Counted from the stretch's first letter, positions 50,183 through 59,784 are shown. The stretch is 64,000 nt of DNA from Devosia sp. YIM 151766 (GCF_030285925.1 NZ_CP127251.1:2775001-2839000); one strand, 5' to 3'. The notes: generated by a model not told the origin, from the letters alone. Program-made: numbers and translations.

Positions 50183-52450
50183 ATGGTCACGACCATAGGC
50201 GGCCCAAGGATATTGCTGCGGCAATTGCGCGAAGTGATGGCGGAGCCGCTGGCTTCGCAGGCGCGGCTCGACAAGATCGTCGGTCTCATCGCCGAAAACA
50301 TGCGGGCCGATGTCTGCTCGTTCTACGTGCTGCGCGACGACGGCGCGCTCGAACTCTTCGCCACGCGCGGCCTGAAAGCCGAATCGGTGCACATGACCAC
50401 GCTGCGGCTGGGCGAGGGACTTGTCGGTCTCATCGCCGCCGAGGCCGAGCCGCTGAGCCTCGATGACGCCACCGGCCATCCCGCTTTCGCCTATCGTCCG
50501 GAAACCGGGGAGGAAAAATACAATTCCTTCCTCGGGGTGCCGGTATTGCGGGCCGGCCAGACCCTGGGGGTTCTGGTGGTCCAGAACGCCGAGCGGCGCC
50601 ATTATGGCGAGGACGAAACCGAGGCCATGCTGACCACGGCCACGATTTTGGCCGAGATGGTTGCGACAAGCGATTTCGACAGTCTCATCAAGCCGGGCTC
50701 GGATATCGACCTCAGGCGGCCCCGCATGTTCAATGGCGTCAGTTTCACCGATGGTATCGCGCTGGGCACGGTGGTGCTCCACGACCCGCGCGTGGTGGTG
50801 ACCAATTTCATCGCCGAGGACACCGATGCCGAACGCGGACGATTGGACGCGGCGCTCGAAACCATGCGCGTCTCAATCGACGCCATGCTCGACCATGGCG
50901 ACATGGCCGGCGGCTCGGACCATCGGGAAATCCTCGAAACCTACCGCATGTTCGCCAATGATCGCGGCTGGGTGAAGCGGATGATGGAGGCCATCGACAA
51001 TGGCCTCTCCGCCGAGGCCGCGGTCGAGCGGGTGCAGAACGATACCCGCGCCCGCATGCTGCGCCAGACCGATCCCTATATCCGCGACCGGCTGCATGAT
51101 CTCGACGATCTCGCCAACCGGCTGCTGCGGGTTCTGACCAATAGCAGCCAGCCGGCGCAGCGCGACCTGCCGGACAATGCCATTCTGGTGGCCCGCAATA
51201 TGGGGCCGGCGGAATTGCTGGAATATGACCGCAAGAAGCTGCGCGGCGTGGTGCTGGAGGAGGGCGGCGCGACGGCTCACGTCGCCATCGTCGCTCGCTC
51301 GCTCGGCCTGGTCGCGGTCGGCCAGGCCGAGTCCATCGTCTCCATGTGCGAGGCTGGCGACAATATCATCATCGACGGCCCGATCGGCCAGGTGCATCTG
51401 CGCCCCTCCCCCGATGTCGAGCAGACCTATATCGACAAGGTCCGCATCTCGGCCAAGCGCCGCGCCCATTTTGCCGCCCTCAAGAACCGGCCAAGCGTGA
51501 CCAGGGATGGGGTCGAGATCACGCTGCTGCACAATTCCGGGCTGGTCGCCGACCTGCCCATGCTGGAGGATACCGGCGCTGTCGGGGTCGGGCTGTTCCG
51601 CACCGAATTGCAGTTCATGATCGCCAGCCGCCTGCCACGCCTCAGGGAGCAGGCCGATCTTTATGCCGAGGCCATGCAGATCGCCGGCAAGCGCCCCATC
51701 GTCTTCCGTCTGCTCGATATCGGCGGCGACAAGGTCCTGCCCTATCTGCGCGCCAGTGCCGAGGAAAACCCGGCCATGGGCTATCGCTCCATCCGGCTGG
51801 GGCTGGATCGGCCCGGCCTGCTCCGGACGCAGATCCGGGCCTTGCTGATGGCCGCCAATGGACGGCCGCTCAAGATCCTCGTGCCCATGGTCACCGAGAC
51901 CTTCGAATTCCGCCAGACCAAGAAGGTCATCTTCAAGGAAATCGAGCGGCTGCAACGGTCCGGCCATCCCCCGCCGGCGCAGCTCGAGATCGGGGCCATG
52001 GTGGAAGTGCCCTCGCTGCTGTTCGAACTCGACCAGATCATGCCCGAGGCCGATTTCGTCTCCATCGGTTCCAACGACCTGGTGCAGTTCCTGACCGCTG
52101 CGGACCGGGCCAATCCGCGGGTTTCCAAGACCTATGACCCGATCGCCCTACCGCGCCTGCGGGCGCTGCGGCTGGTGGTGGATGCGGCTTCGCGCCACAA
52201 CAAGCCGGTGACCATGTGCGGCGAACTCGCCGGCAAGCCGATGGAAGCCCTGGCGCTGATGGCCATCGGCATGACCCGGCTGTCCATGGGGCCGGCCTCT
52301 ATCGGCCCGATCAAGGAAATGGTGCTCAATCTGGAGATCAAGCCGATCCAGGCTGCCGTGGCCGAAGCGTTGAGCATTGGCGTCAATGGCGGGACCATCC
52401 GGGCGCTGCTGACCAAATGGGCGGAAAAACAGAACCTGCCCATGGGATAG
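50183..52450 (+). CDS. ptsP: phosphoenolpyruvate-protein phosphotransferase PtsP (enzyme I-Ntr)
   Basis: This 755-residue first enzyme of the nitrogen PTS passes phosphate from PEP to NPr. An N-terminal GAF domain covers about 1-165, probably sensing glutamine or alpha-ketoglutarate. The phosphohistidine domain carries EEGGATAHVAIVARSLG with the active His near 364. The PEP-binding TIM barrel has PMVTETFEF, GSNDLVQFLTAADR and TMCGELAGKP. lysC lies upstream and prfA-prmC downstream on the same strand, the usual alphaproteobacterial order. Confidence 0.95.
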   Translation: MVTTIGGPRILLRQLREVMAEPLASQARLDKIVGLIAENMRADVCSFYVLRDDGALELFATRGLKAESVHMTTLRLGEGLVGLIAAEAEPLSLDDATGHPAFAYRPETGEEKYNSFLGVPVLRAGQTLGVLVVQNAERRHYGEDETEAMLTTATILAEMVATSDFDSLIKPGSDIDLRRPRMFNGVSFTDGIALGTVVLHDPRVVVTNFIAEDTDAERGRLDAALETMRVSIDAMLDHGDMAGGSDHREILETYRMFANDRGWVKRMMEAIDNGLSAEAAVERVQNDTRARMLRQTDPYIRDRLHDLDDLANRLLRVLTNSSQPAQRDLPDNAILVARNMGPAELLEYDRKKLRGVVLEEGGATAHVAIVARSLGLVAVGQAESIVSMCEAGDNIIIDGPIGQVHLRPSPDVEQTYIDKVRISAKRRAHFAALKNRPSVTRDGVEITLLHNSGLVADLPMLEDTGAVGVGLFRTELQFMIASRLPRLREQADLYAEAMQIAGKRPIVFRLLDIGGDKVLPYLRASAEENPAMGYRSIRLGLDRPGLLRTQIRALLMAANGRPLKILVPMVTETFEFRQTKKVIFKEIERLQRSGHPPPAQLEIGAMVEVPSLLFELDQIMPEADFVSIGSNDLVQFLTAADRANPRVSKTYDPIALPRLRALRLVVDAASRHNKPVTMCGELAGKPMEALALMAIGMTRLSMGPASIGPIKEMVLNLEIKPIQAAVAEALSIGVNGGTIRALLTKWAEKQNLPMG

Positions 52451-52541
52451 GGCGTCATTGCGCGCTTGATGTTGGCCTTCATGGCCTTTACATCCCCGAA
52501 ATCGCCCGGCGCCTGCCGGGCATATCCTGAAAGACCCGCCC

Positions 52542-53618
52542 ATGCCCAGCCTGCCGCAGGACAAGCTCGACGCTTTAGAAACGCGTTTCCAATATATCGA
52601 AGCGGCCTTGTCCGGTGGGGCGAGCCCCGATGAATTCGCCAGGCTCAGCAAGGAGCATGCCAATCTGTCGGACATTGTCGGTGAGATCGGCGCCTATAAG
52701 AAAGCCCTCAGGGACCGGGCCGAGGCCGAGGCGCTGCTGAAAAGCGGCGACAAGGAAATGGCCGAAATGGCCGAGGCCGAGATCACCGAGCTGGACGAGA
52801 AGATCGACGGCCTGGTGCAGTCGATCCGCATCCTGCTGCTGCCCCGGGACGAGGCCGACGAGAAGTCCATCATCCTGGAAATCCGCGGCGGCACCGGCGG
52901 CGACGAGGCGGCGCTGTTCGCCGGCGATCTATTCCGCATGTATGAGCGCTACGCGGCCCAGCATGGCTGGAAGGTGAGCGTGGTGGAAGAAAGCCCCGGG
53001 GAAATGGGAGGGTTCAAGGAAATCATCGCCAATATTTCCGGCAAGGGCGTCTATGCGCGGATGAAATATGAATCGGGTGTGCACCGGGTGCAGCGCGTGC
53101 CGGCGACCGAGGGCTCGGGCCGCATCCATACTTCGGCGGCCACGGTGGCGGTGCTGCCGGAGGTGGAGGATATCGACATCGAAATCCGCAATGAGGACAT
53201 CCGTATCGATACAATGCGGGCTTCCGGCGCTGGCGGACAGCACGTGAACACCACCGATTCGGCGGTGCGGATCACTCATATTCCCACCGGTCTGGTCGTC
53301 ACCTCGGCGATGAAGAGCCAGCACCAGAACCGGGCCCAGGCCATGATCGTGCTGCGCTCGCGGCTTTATGAGATGCAGCGCGAGGAACGCGACAGCGCCA
53401 GGTCGGCGGAGCGCAAGGGACAGGTGGGCTCGGGTGACCGCTCGGAGCGCATCCGCACCTATAATTTCCCGCAGGGACGGGTCACCGACCACCGCATCAA
53501 TCTGACTTTATATAAGCTTGACAAGGTGATAGCCGGCGAAGCGCTGGATGAGCTGATCGAGGCGCTGATCACCGAGAACCAGGCAGCGCAACTGGCCGCC
53601 ATGGAGCAGGTCAACTGA
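52542..53618 (+). CDS. prfA: peptide chain release factor 1
   Basis: This 358-residue release factor reads UAA and UAG. The catalytic GGQ is in [20 protein letters not shown] at about 233-235, and the codon-recognition PxT-type segment ([12 protein letters not shown]) precedes it. The stop overlaps the proposed prmC start (CTGA at 53615-53618), so the pair is translationally coupled. PrmC methylates this GGQ. Confidence 0.97.
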   Translation: MPSLPQDKLDALETRFQYIEAALSGGASPDEFARLSKEHANLSDIVGEIGAYKKALRDRAEAEALLKSGDKEMAEMAEAEITELDEKIDGLVQSIRILLLPRDEADEKSIILEIRGGTGGDEAALFAGDLFRMYERYAAQHGWKVSVVEESPGEMGGFKEIIANISGKGVYARMKYESGVHRVQRVPATEGSGRIHTSAATVAVLPEVEDIDIEIRNEDIRIDTMRASGAGGQHVNTTDSAVRITHIPTGLVVTSAMKSQHQNRAQAMIVLRSRLYEMQREERDSARSAERKGQVGSGDRSERIRTYNFPQGRVTDHRINLTLYKLDKVIAGEALDELIEALITENQAAQLAAMEQVN

Positions 53619-54535
53619 CCGACACCATCACGATCGGCAAGCTCTGGCGCGGCTGGCGCGACGTCCTGGCCCGGCTCGGCTTCGAAAATGCCGCCCTCGA
53701 CGCCAAGCTGCTGACCGGTCATGCGCTGGGACATGACAGCCTGGCCATGGCTACCCGCGAGGGCGAATTGGTTAACAGATTGTTAGCCGCAGAGGTCGCC
53801 GATCTGCTGCAACGGCGCATAAGCGGGGAATCGGTGGCCCGCATCATCGGCGAGAAGGAATTTTACGGCCTCGCCTTCGGCCTCAATGCCGCGACACTCG
53901 AACCCAGACCCGATACCGAATTGCTGGTCGACCTGGCGCTGGCGGCATTGCCGGCCAATGGCCGCCTGCTCGATCTGGGGACCGGCACCGGCTGCATTCC
54001 CATCGCGATCCTGGCCAACCGGCCGGACGCGACCGGCCTGGCCACCGACCTCGATGCCGAAGCGCTGGACATGGCGCGACAGAATGCCGGACGGCACGGG
54101 GTGGCGGAGCGGCTGGATTTCGGGCTGGGAAACTGGTTCGAAGCCCTTGCCGCTGCCCAAGCGCCAGCAGCACCTCCCCTGCCCGGCCGCGAACGCCACG
54201 GTCTCACATTCGACCTCATCGTCTCCAATCCGCCCTATATTGCCAGCGCCGTCATCGATACCCTGGCCCCGGAGGTGAAACGCTTCGACCCGCTGCTTGC
54301 CCTTGATGGCGGAACCGATGGCCTGGCGCCCTATCGCATCATTGCCGGCGAAGCGCTGCCCTGTCTGCGGGCGGGCGGGCGGGTTCTGGTCGAAATCGGC
54401 TATGACCAGGGCGCGGCGGTCGCGGCGCTGTTCCGGGCGGCCGGATTTGCCGAAATCGCCGTTCACAAGGACTTGGCCGGCCTTGACCGGGTGGTCTCGG
54501 CACACCAGATAGAAGCTACGACCGATAGGCGATAA
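53615..54535 (+). CDS. prmC: release-factor glutamine methyltransferase PrmC, apparent CTG start
   Basis: This enzyme N5-methylates the Gln of the release-factor GGQ motif. The SAM motif is [16 protein letters not shown] (near residues 113-128) and the substrate motif NPPYI is at about 205. The first ATG in frame (53747) would remove the first 44 residues, which encode the usual N-terminal helical domain ([20 protein letters not shown]). No ATG, GTG or TTG occurs earlier in that frame, but CTG at 53615 overlaps the prfA stop as CTGA, like the common ATGA overlaps. From CTG the protein has 306 residues, slightly longer than usual for PrmC. Confidence 0.88.
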   Translation: MTDTITIGKLWRGWRDVLARLGFENAALDAKLLTGHALGHDSLAMATREGELVNRLLAAEVADLLQRRISGESVARIIGEKEFYGLAFGLNAATLEPRPDTELLVDLALAALPANGRLLDLGTGTGCIPIAILANRPDATGLATDLDAEALDMARQNAGRHGVAERLDFGLGNWFEALAAAQAPAAPPLPGRERHGLTFDLIVSNPPYIASAVIDTLAPEVKRFDPLLALDGGTDGLAPYRIIAGEALPCLRAGGRVLVEIGYDQGAAVAALFRAAGFAEIAVHKDLAGLDRVVSAHQIEATTDRR

Positions 54536-54865
54536 TCCTCGATTGCACTTTGTGCTGGCCAAAGGCGGCCGAAACGGATATTTTGATCGTGCTGTCAATG
54601 GTGCATCATGAGCGCCGCAGCGATCACACCCGATCAATTTGCGAAAATGCTGCTTGAAGCAGCGCTGTTCCGGCGAGCCGGGGCGACGCGAGGACGGGGC
54701 GGATTTTCCGTAAGGTCGCTGCCGAGAGCATTCGGTCTTCATGAAGCCAGTTAGGGCCCCGGACGGCATATTATTCAACCGTCGGAGCCACGGCCAGATC
54801 GGGCCTGTGACCCGGTCCGCCCCCAATGATGACGCTTAACTTTTAGAGTTAGACAAAGCGACCCG
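54536..54865. other. spacer between prmC and the DUF4167 gene
   Basis: In this 330-base stretch I see a short hairpin (CTGCT/AGCAG around TGA near 54650-54662) but no terminator with a T run and no credible small gene. The last 30 bases are AT-rich (AACTTTTAGAGTTAGACAAA) and may hold the -10 region of the next gene. Confidence 0.4.
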
Positions 54866-55447
54866 ATGAGACCAAACCAGAACAAGAACCGGCAGCGTGG
54901 CCGGAACGGCGGACGCAAGCATGTCAATCCGCTATCGCGCAATTACGAAAGCAACGGCCCGGACGTGAAGGTGCGCGGCAATGCCGCCCATGTGGCCGAG
55001 AAATATCTGCAATTGGCCCGCGATGCCCAATCTTCGGGCGATTCGGTGATGGCCGAGAATTACTTGCAGCATGCCGAACATTATTTCCGCATCGTTTCCT
55101 CGGCCCAGCAGGCCCTGAACCCGCGTGAGGGCCAGGTCAGCGAAGAGGTCGATTTCGACGACGACGTGTCGGACGTCAATTCCCGCTTCTCCTCGCCGCA
55201 GCCGGCCCAGCCGGTTCAGCAGAGCAATGAGAATGAGGGCGAGACGGCCGAAGCGCCGGCTCCGCAGCCTGCCGAAGAGGGCGAGGCCGCGCCGGCCGAT
55301 GGCGAGCAGACAGCGCGCAAGCCGCGCGAGCGCCGCCCCCGCCGCCGCCGCCCTGCCGGCGGTGAAGGCGCCGCCGATCCGGCCGAGGCCCCGCAGCCGG
55401 ACACGCCGGAGCTTCCGGCCTTCCTGACCGGCAGCGCCGCCGAATAG
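54866..55447 (+). CDS. DUF4167 domain-containing protein
   Basis: This 193-residue protein has an N-terminal DUF4167 domain (about 1-85): a basic Asn/Arg-rich start MRPNQNKNRQRGRNGGRK, then the helical AEKYLQLARDAQSSGDSVMAENYLQHAEHYFR. The rest is acidic then Arg/Pro-rich and probably disordered. The composition suggests RNA binding. The family is widespread in Hyphomicrobiales, and its position near prfA-prmC is usual. Function is unproven. Confidence 0.9.
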   Translation: MRPNQNKNRQRGRNGGRKHVNPLSRNYESNGPDVKVRGNAAHVAEKYLQLARDAQSSGDSVMAENYLQHAEHYFRIVSSAQQALNPREGQVSEEVDFDDDVSDVNSRFSSPQPAQPVQQSNENEGETAEAPAPQPAEEGEAAPADGEQTARKPRERRPRRRRPAGGEGAADPAEAPQPDTPELPAFLTGSAAE

Positions 55448-55670
55448 GACATTCGGGGCGTTTCGTAATTGGACGGAACGCCCTCCCTGCCCGCGACAAT
55501 CCCGCGCTCCGGCCGGTCAGAGGACCGCCGGGGCGATAGTGGCGTCTGCTGACCTCCCCATCTCCATGGCCGATCCCGGCCAGCCTGTCGCGCGCTTGTC
55601 GGCCAGCGCATCGAACACGCCTGCCCCTATGCCGGCGCCTTGCCTGACCGCGGCGTGGTAAACGGAGGCC

Positions 55671-55701
55671 CCCGCCTGCGCGGGGGTGACACCGGGGAAA
55701 C
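55671..55701. repeat. intergenic direct repeat with hairpin, copy 1
   Basis: CCCGCCTGCGCGGG forms a hairpin and is followed by GGTGACACCGGGGAAACGAA. A nearly identical copy starts at 55980. Sequences with this hairpin are scattered between genes in many alphaproteobacteria (recalled, not searched). Confidence 0.75.
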
Positions 55702-55754
55702 GAAGCAATAGCGCGCGAAATGGACTGAGTGACCAAGCCCCGTCACCCTCGCTC

Positions 55755-55832
55755 GTCACCCTCGCGCTCGACGTGAGGGTTCTGTGTTTATGGACCTGGC
55801 GCAAGAGCCCTCGCGTCAAGCGCGAGGGTGAC
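55755..55832. repeat. 29-base inverted repeat
   Basis: Arms at 55755-55783 and 55804-55832 are inverted copies with three mismatches; they begin GTCACCCTCGCGCT and end AGCGCGAGGGTGAC. The spacer is 20 bases. A partial extra copy of the arm start (GTCACCCTCGCT) lies just before it at 55742. Confidence 0.8.
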
Positions 55833-55889
55833 GATCCGGGAGGATGGGGTGGCGGAGCGAGGGTGCCGGATGTGTAGGAACCGCAGCAC

Positions 55890-55932
55890 CCCCTCCCCTT
55901 CCCTCCCCTCAAGGGGGAGGGAAGGGGAGGGG
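55890..55932. repeat. 19-base perfect hairpin of C/T and G/A tracts
   Basis: The left arm 55890-55908 (CCCCTCCCCTTCCCTCCCC) pairs perfectly with the right arm 55914-55932 around TCAAG. Strand-asymmetric purine/pyrimidine tracts of this kind can also form triplex or other non-B DNA. The class is a common intergenic palindrome in this order. Confidence 0.8.
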
Positions 55933-55979
55933 CCTCACGTCCCGAGACAAACTGGCTCGAAGCGACCGACGTAACCACT

Positions 55980-56017
55980 CCCGCCTGCGCGGGGGTGACA
56001 CCGGGAAAAACAAAGCA
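55980..56017. repeat. intergenic direct repeat with hairpin, copy 2
   Basis: This copy shares its first 26 bases exactly with copy 1 at 55671 and then diverges slightly, though both end in an A-rich stretch with AAGCA. The orientation is the same as copy 1, 309 bases apart. Confidence 0.75.
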
Positions 56018-56064
56018 CCTATCGGCAAATCCAGGGCACCGCTTTCGTGGGCAAAAGTTAGTAT

Positions 56065-56093
56065 TGACAGGTGATAGTCCCTGTGATGATCTT
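56065..56093 (+). promoter_or_regulatory. promoter with overlapping inverted repeat before the ABC/deacylase operon
   Basis: TTGACA (56065-56070) is followed after 17 bases by TGATCT (56088-56093). Overlapping it, ACAGG (56068-56072) and CCTGT (56081-56085) form an inverted repeat with an 8-base spacer, which would let a repressor block RNA polymerase. The start codon follows 25 bases downstream with a good AGGGAGGA ribosome-binding site. Confidence 0.5.
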
Positions 56094-56118
56094 TGGATGC
56101 TGAACAGGGAGGATTGGC

Positions 56119-56859
56119 ATGCAGAAGCGCTTCGCGGACCAGGTGGCCGTCATCACCGGCGGGGCGGGCGGCATTGGCCTTGCGGTGGCGAAGAAGCTGG
56201 CGGAGGGCGGCGCCCGGCTGGCGCTCTGGGATGTCAGCGAAGCGGCGCTCGCGGCGGCCCGCGCCCTGCTTCCCCAGGCCGAGACCTATATCGTCGACAT
56301 TGCCGATTACGCCTCCGTCGAGGCGGCCGTGGCCGCTACCGAGGCGCATTTCGGCCGCATCGATATCCTGGTCAATTCCGCCGGGATCGCCGGCAAGAAC
56401 GCGCCGCTCGACGAATATGAGATCGCGGAATGGCGCCGCGTCATCGAGATCGACCTGAACGGGACATTCTTCGTCAACCGCGCGGTGCTGCCGGGAATGA
56501 AGGCGCGCGATTACGGGCGCATCGTCAACATCGCCTCAATTGCCGGCAAGGAAGGCAATCCCAATGCCAGCGCCTATGCCGCCGCCAAGGCCGGCGTCAT
56601 CGGCATGACCAAGGCGGTGGGCAAGGAATGCGCCAAATACGACATCGCCATCAACGCCGTCACTCCGGCCACCGCCAAGACCGATATTCTCAACGAACTC
56701 AAACCGGAATTCATTGACTACATGCTCAACCGCATTCCGCGCGGGCGCTTCCTGGAAGTCGAGGAGGCCGCGAGCATGATCGCCTGGCTGTGCAGTGCCG
56801 AAAACAGCTTCACCACCGCCTCGGTCTTCGACCTGTCGGGCGGTCGCGCAACCTATTGA
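56119..56859 (+). CDS. SDR family NAD(P)-dependent oxidoreductase
   Basis: This 246-residue short-chain dehydrogenase has the cofactor motif TGGAGGIG (14-21), NSAG in strand 4 and the catalytic YAAAK (Ser-Tyr-Lys with ASIAGKEG). The C-terminus FDLSGGRATY is typical of a sugar or hydroxy-acid dehydrogenase subgroup that includes 2-keto-3-deoxy-L-fuconate dehydrogenase-like enzymes. AGGGAGGA precedes the ATG. It is the first gene of the operon; the ABC ATPase follows after 14 bases. The substrate is unknown but is likely a metabolite of the imported compound. Confidence 0.9.
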   Translation: MQKRFADQVAVITGGAGGIGLAVAKKLAEGGARLALWDVSEAALAAARALLPQAETYIVDIADYASVEAAVAATEAHFGRIDILVNSAGIAGKNAPLDEYEIAEWRRVIEIDLNGTFFVNRAVLPGMKARDYGRIVNIASIAGKEGNPNASAYAAAKAGVIGMTKAVGKECAKYDIAINAVTPATAKTDILNELKPEFIDYMLNRIPRGRFLEVEEAASMIAWLCSAENSFTTASVFDLSGGRATY

Positions 56860-56873
56860 GCCGGAGTTGATCC

Positions 56874-57926
56874 ATGGGCGCAGTCAGCATCCAGTCGATC
56901 CAGAAGATTTATAACAAGCTGACCGTCATTCCGGACCTGTCCCTCGATATCAGGGACGGGGAGTTCCTGGTCCTGGTCGGGCCGTCCGGCTGCGGCAAGT
57001 CGACCTTGCTGCGCATGATCGCCGGCCTTGAGGATATCAGCTCGGGCAATATTTCGATCTCGGGCCGCCTGATAAATAACGTGGCGCCGAAAGATCGCGA
57101 CATCGCCATGGTGTTCCAGTCCTATGCGCTCTATCCGCATATGACCGTCGAGGAGAATATGAGCTTCGCCCTGCGGCTCAAGGGCGTCTCCAAGCAAGAT
57201 CGGGCCGTCCAGGTGGCCCAGGCCGCCGAAATCCTCGGCCTGACCCCGTTGCTCAAGCGGCTGCCGCGCCAATTGTCGGGCGGGCAGCGCCAGCGCGTCG
57301 CCATGGGCCGCGCCATTGTGCGCAATCCGCAGGTCTATCTGTTCGACGAGCCGCTTTCCAATCTGGACGCCAAGCTCCGCGTGCAGATGCGCAGCGAAAT
57401 CAAGCTCAACCATGCCCGCCTGAAGACCACCACCGTCTATGTGACGCATGACCAGATCGAGGCCATGACCATGGCCGACCGCATCGTGGTGATGAATGCC
57501 GGGCGCATCGAGCAGGTCGGCTCGCCGCTCGAGCTTTACGACCGTCCGGCAAATCTGTTCGTGGCCGGCTTCATCGGCTCCCCGGCCATGAACTTCCTGC
57601 CGGTCGCGGCTGCAGCCGGGCAATTGCGCCTGACCGACGGCACCGCCCTGCCCTTCGACGGCCCGATTGACGGCACCGGCGCATCGCTCATCGCCGGCAT
57701 CCGCCCGGAGCATTTCGTCATCGCCGATAATGGCTTGGCGGCCGAGGTCATGACGGTCGAGCCGACCGGCGCCGAAACCCAGATTCTCGCCCGGGTGGCG
57801 GGCCACGACATTCTCGTCTCGTTCCGCGACCGCATCGACGTCGCGGCGGGCGATCGCCTGCATTTGCAGCCGCTGGCCGACAAGGTCCATCTGTTCGACG
57901 AGACCAGCGGCCAGCGCCTTTCCTGA
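56874..57926 (+). CDS. ABC transporter ATP-binding protein (UgpC/MalK-type)
   Basis: This 350-residue ATPase of a CUT1-type importer has Walker A GPSGCGKST near 37-45, the signature LSGGQRQR near 135, Walker B LFDEPLSNLDAKLR and the switch His in YVTHDQIEAMT. The C-terminal TOBE/MalK-like domain (from about 235) includes IRPEHF. It should energise the two permeases encoded 3 kb downstream. RidA follows after 21 bases. Confidence 0.94.
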   Translation: MGAVSIQSIQKIYNKLTVIPDLSLDIRDGEFLVLVGPSGCGKSTLLRMIAGLEDISSGNISISGRLINNVAPKDRDIAMVFQSYALYPHMTVEENMSFALRLKGVSKQDRAVQVAQAAEILGLTPLLKRLPRQLSGGQRQRVAMGRAIVRNPQVYLFDEPLSNLDAKLRVQMRSEIKLNHARLKTTTVYVTHDQIEAMTMADRIVVMNAGRIEQVGSPLELYDRPANLFVAGFIGSPAMNFLPVAAAAGQLRLTDGTALPFDGPIDGTGASLIAGIRPEHFVIADNGLAAEVMTVEPTGAETQILARVAGHDILVSFRDRIDVAAGDRLHLQPLADKVHLFDETSGQRLS

Positions 57927-57947
57927 AATCTATCGAGGATATCAAGC

Positions 57948-58298
57948 ATGACGATCCAGCGTATCGAACCGGGCCAGCACTTCGCCGCTGCCGTCGCCGG
58001 CGGCGGGCATCTCTACATTTCCGGCACCATTGCCCGGACCCATGACGCCTCGATCGAAGTGCAGACGCAAGAAGTGCTGGACCGTCTGGACGAATTGCTG
58101 GCCCAGGGCGGCACCGACAAGTCCCGATTGCTGTCCGTCACCATCTACCTGCCGCATATCCGCGACTACGAAGCGATGAACCGCGTGTGGGACCAATGGA
58201 TCGACCCGCAGAACAAGCCTGCCCGCGCGACGGTCGAAGCCCGCCTGGCCATTGAAAGCCTGCGCGTGGAAATCGCCGCCGTGGCGCTGTTGCCCTGA
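57948..58298 (+). CDS. RidA family (YjgF/UK114) protein
   Basis: This 116-residue trimeric Rid-family protein belongs to a group that hydrolyses reactive enamine/imine intermediates made by PLP or flavin enzymes. The motif GHLYISGTIA is near the N-terminus, and PARATVEARL carries the Arg that binds carboxylates in active members. Its presence in this operon points to an amino compound among the intermediates. The solute-binding protein follows after 106 bases. Confidence 0.9.
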   Translation: MTIQRIEPGQHFAAAVAGGGHLYISGTIARTHDASIEVQTQEVLDRLDELLAQGGTDKSRLLSVTIYLPHIRDYEAMNRVWDQWIDPQNKPARATVEARLAIESLRVEIAAVALLP

Positions 58299-58404
58299 CG
58301 GCGTCCCGCCGTCTTCATCCCCGATCCGGGCGAGGGGTAAGTCCCGGATCTTCCCGTCGGTAACACCGACATATTGCCTGCATAAGTCACGAATGGAGGG
58401 ATTA

Positions 58405-59742
58405 ATGACTATCGACCACAACAAGACCAGGACCGGCATGGATCGCCGCTCCTTCCTGCGCGGCTCGACCGCTGCGGCGCTCGGGCTCGCAATCGTGCCC
58501 GGCCTGATGTCCAGCACGGCCCATGCCGCCTTCGACGGCACGCTCGACATGCTGGCCTGGGACTTCCAGCCCGACATGATCAAGGTGCTGGTGGAGGATT
58601 GGACCGCTCAGGGCAATGCCGGCGTCGACCTCGCCGTCATCCCCAATGTGGGCTATTCCCCCGCGATCCAGACCCGCCTGCGCGGCGGCGACAGGATCGA
58701 TCTGTTCTACAACTTCGCCTACAATTCGCAGAAATTCATCGATGAGGGCTGGGCCACGACGCTGAACGGCCTGCCGGGCGTCGACGATCTGCTGGCCGAC
58801 ATGTTCGAAAGCGCCCGCGCCCGTCACGTGAACGCCGCCGGCGACATCATCTCCATTCCCTATTTCTCCGCCGTGCATACGCTGCACTACAATGAGAGCT
58901 ATCTCGCCGAGGCGGGAATCGAGAACGTGCCGGCCACCCTGGCCGAGATCTACGACGCCTCAGTCAAGCTGCGCGAGGCCGGCGTCGCCGAGGCGCCTTA
59001 CCTGGCCTATTGGGTCAAGGAATTCTGCGAGGAATACCTGCACACCTATCTGCTCAACGAAGGCATCGAGGCCTTCGACGCCGCCGGCAAGCCGATCTTC
59101 GGCGACGATCCGCGCACCGTCGGCGTCTTCGAATGGTGGCAGAAGATGTATCGCGAAGGGCTGGCGCCGTCCTCGGTGCTGACCGACGATCCGGGCAAGC
59201 TCTCCAACGAAATGGCCCAGGGCAGCGCCGCCTTCTACGTGCTGCACCATTATTTCCTGACCTCGATCCGGGCGCTCGAAGGCCCGCAATCGGCCAATGT
59301 GAAGCTCGCGCCGATCGGTGGCGACAATTACACCCTGCAGATCGGCGAAGTGCTGCAACTGGGCCAGATCGACGACGAGGAGCGCCGCCTGGCCGCCTGG
59401 GATCTGGCCAAATATTACGGCTGGAAGGATAGCGAGGGCAAGTTCACGGTGTTCCGCTCCTGGGCCGAGGCCGCCGGCCTGGCCGCGCCCTATCCGGGCT
59501 TCTTCACCGACCCGGACGTGATCGCCGCCTTCGCGGATTATTACGACCTCGATGGCCTGTCGGAAATCTTCGACAGCGGGTCCAAGGTGGTGCCGGCCCG
59601 CACCATGCCCTGGTATCCCGACTTCCAGGCCCGCGTGGGCGATGTGATCCACGCCATGCTGCTGGGCCAGGCCACGCCGCAGGAAACCGTTGATGCCCTG
59701 ACCGCCGCCGCCAATGCGGCCCAGAGCGGTCCAAGCCTCTAG
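58405..59742 (+). CDS. extracellular solute-binding protein, Tat-exported
   Basis: This 445-residue periplasmic binding protein is of the family-1 type (SBP_bac_1). The Tat signal DRRSFLRGSTAAALGLAIVP lies near 13-32, with cleavage after AHAA near 45. The ATG at 58405 follows GGAGGG; a frame extending to 58252 overlaps ridA and is not real. Later blocks such as VGVFEWWQKMYREGL and NEMAQGSAAFYV are typical of CUT1 binding proteins. Permease genes follow after 42 bases. The ligand is not predictable. Confidence 0.93.
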   Translation: MTIDHNKTRTGMDRRSFLRGSTAAALGLAIVPGLMSSTAHAAFDGTLDMLAWDFQPDMIKVLVEDWTAQGNAGVDLAVIPNVGYSPAIQTRLRGGDRIDLFYNFAYNSQKFIDEGWATTLNGLPGVDDLLADMFESARARHVNAAGDIISIPYFSAVHTLHYNESYLAEAGIENVPATLAEIYDASVKLREAGVAEAPYLAYWVKEFCEEYLHTYLLNEGIEAFDAAGKPIFGDDPRTVGVFEWWQKMYREGLAPSSVLTDDPGKLSNEMAQGSAAFYVLHHYFLTSIRALEGPQSANVKLAPIGGDNYTLQIGEVLQLGQIDDEERRLAAWDLAKYYGWKDSEGKFTVFRSWAEAAGLAAPYPGFFTDPDVIAAFADYYDLDGLSEIFDSGSKVVPARTMPWYPDFQARVGDVIHAMLLGQATPQETVDALTAAANAAQSGPSL

Positions 59743-59784
59743 ATCAGGGCCTCATGGGCCAGCGGCCCGTTATGGATATCGGAC

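Larger units (their letters stand above)
55448..56118. other. 671-base intergenic region rich in palindromic repeats
   Basis: This region contains no credible gene. It holds three kinds of repeat described separately: a direct-repeat pair with a GC-rich hairpin (55671 and 55980), a 29-base inverted repeat (55755-55832) and a 19-base perfect hairpin of C/T and G/A runs (55890-55932). The promoter of the following operon lies at its right end. Confidence 0.7.

Noticed and set aside
55671..56017. CRISPR-like repeats
   Set aside because: There are only two copies of the repeat, 309 bases apart, with no regular spacers and no cas genes nearby.
58252..58404. Upstream extension of the solute-binding protein
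   Set aside because: The frame overlaps ridA; the ATG at 58405 has a strong GGAGGG site and begins the Tat signal properly.
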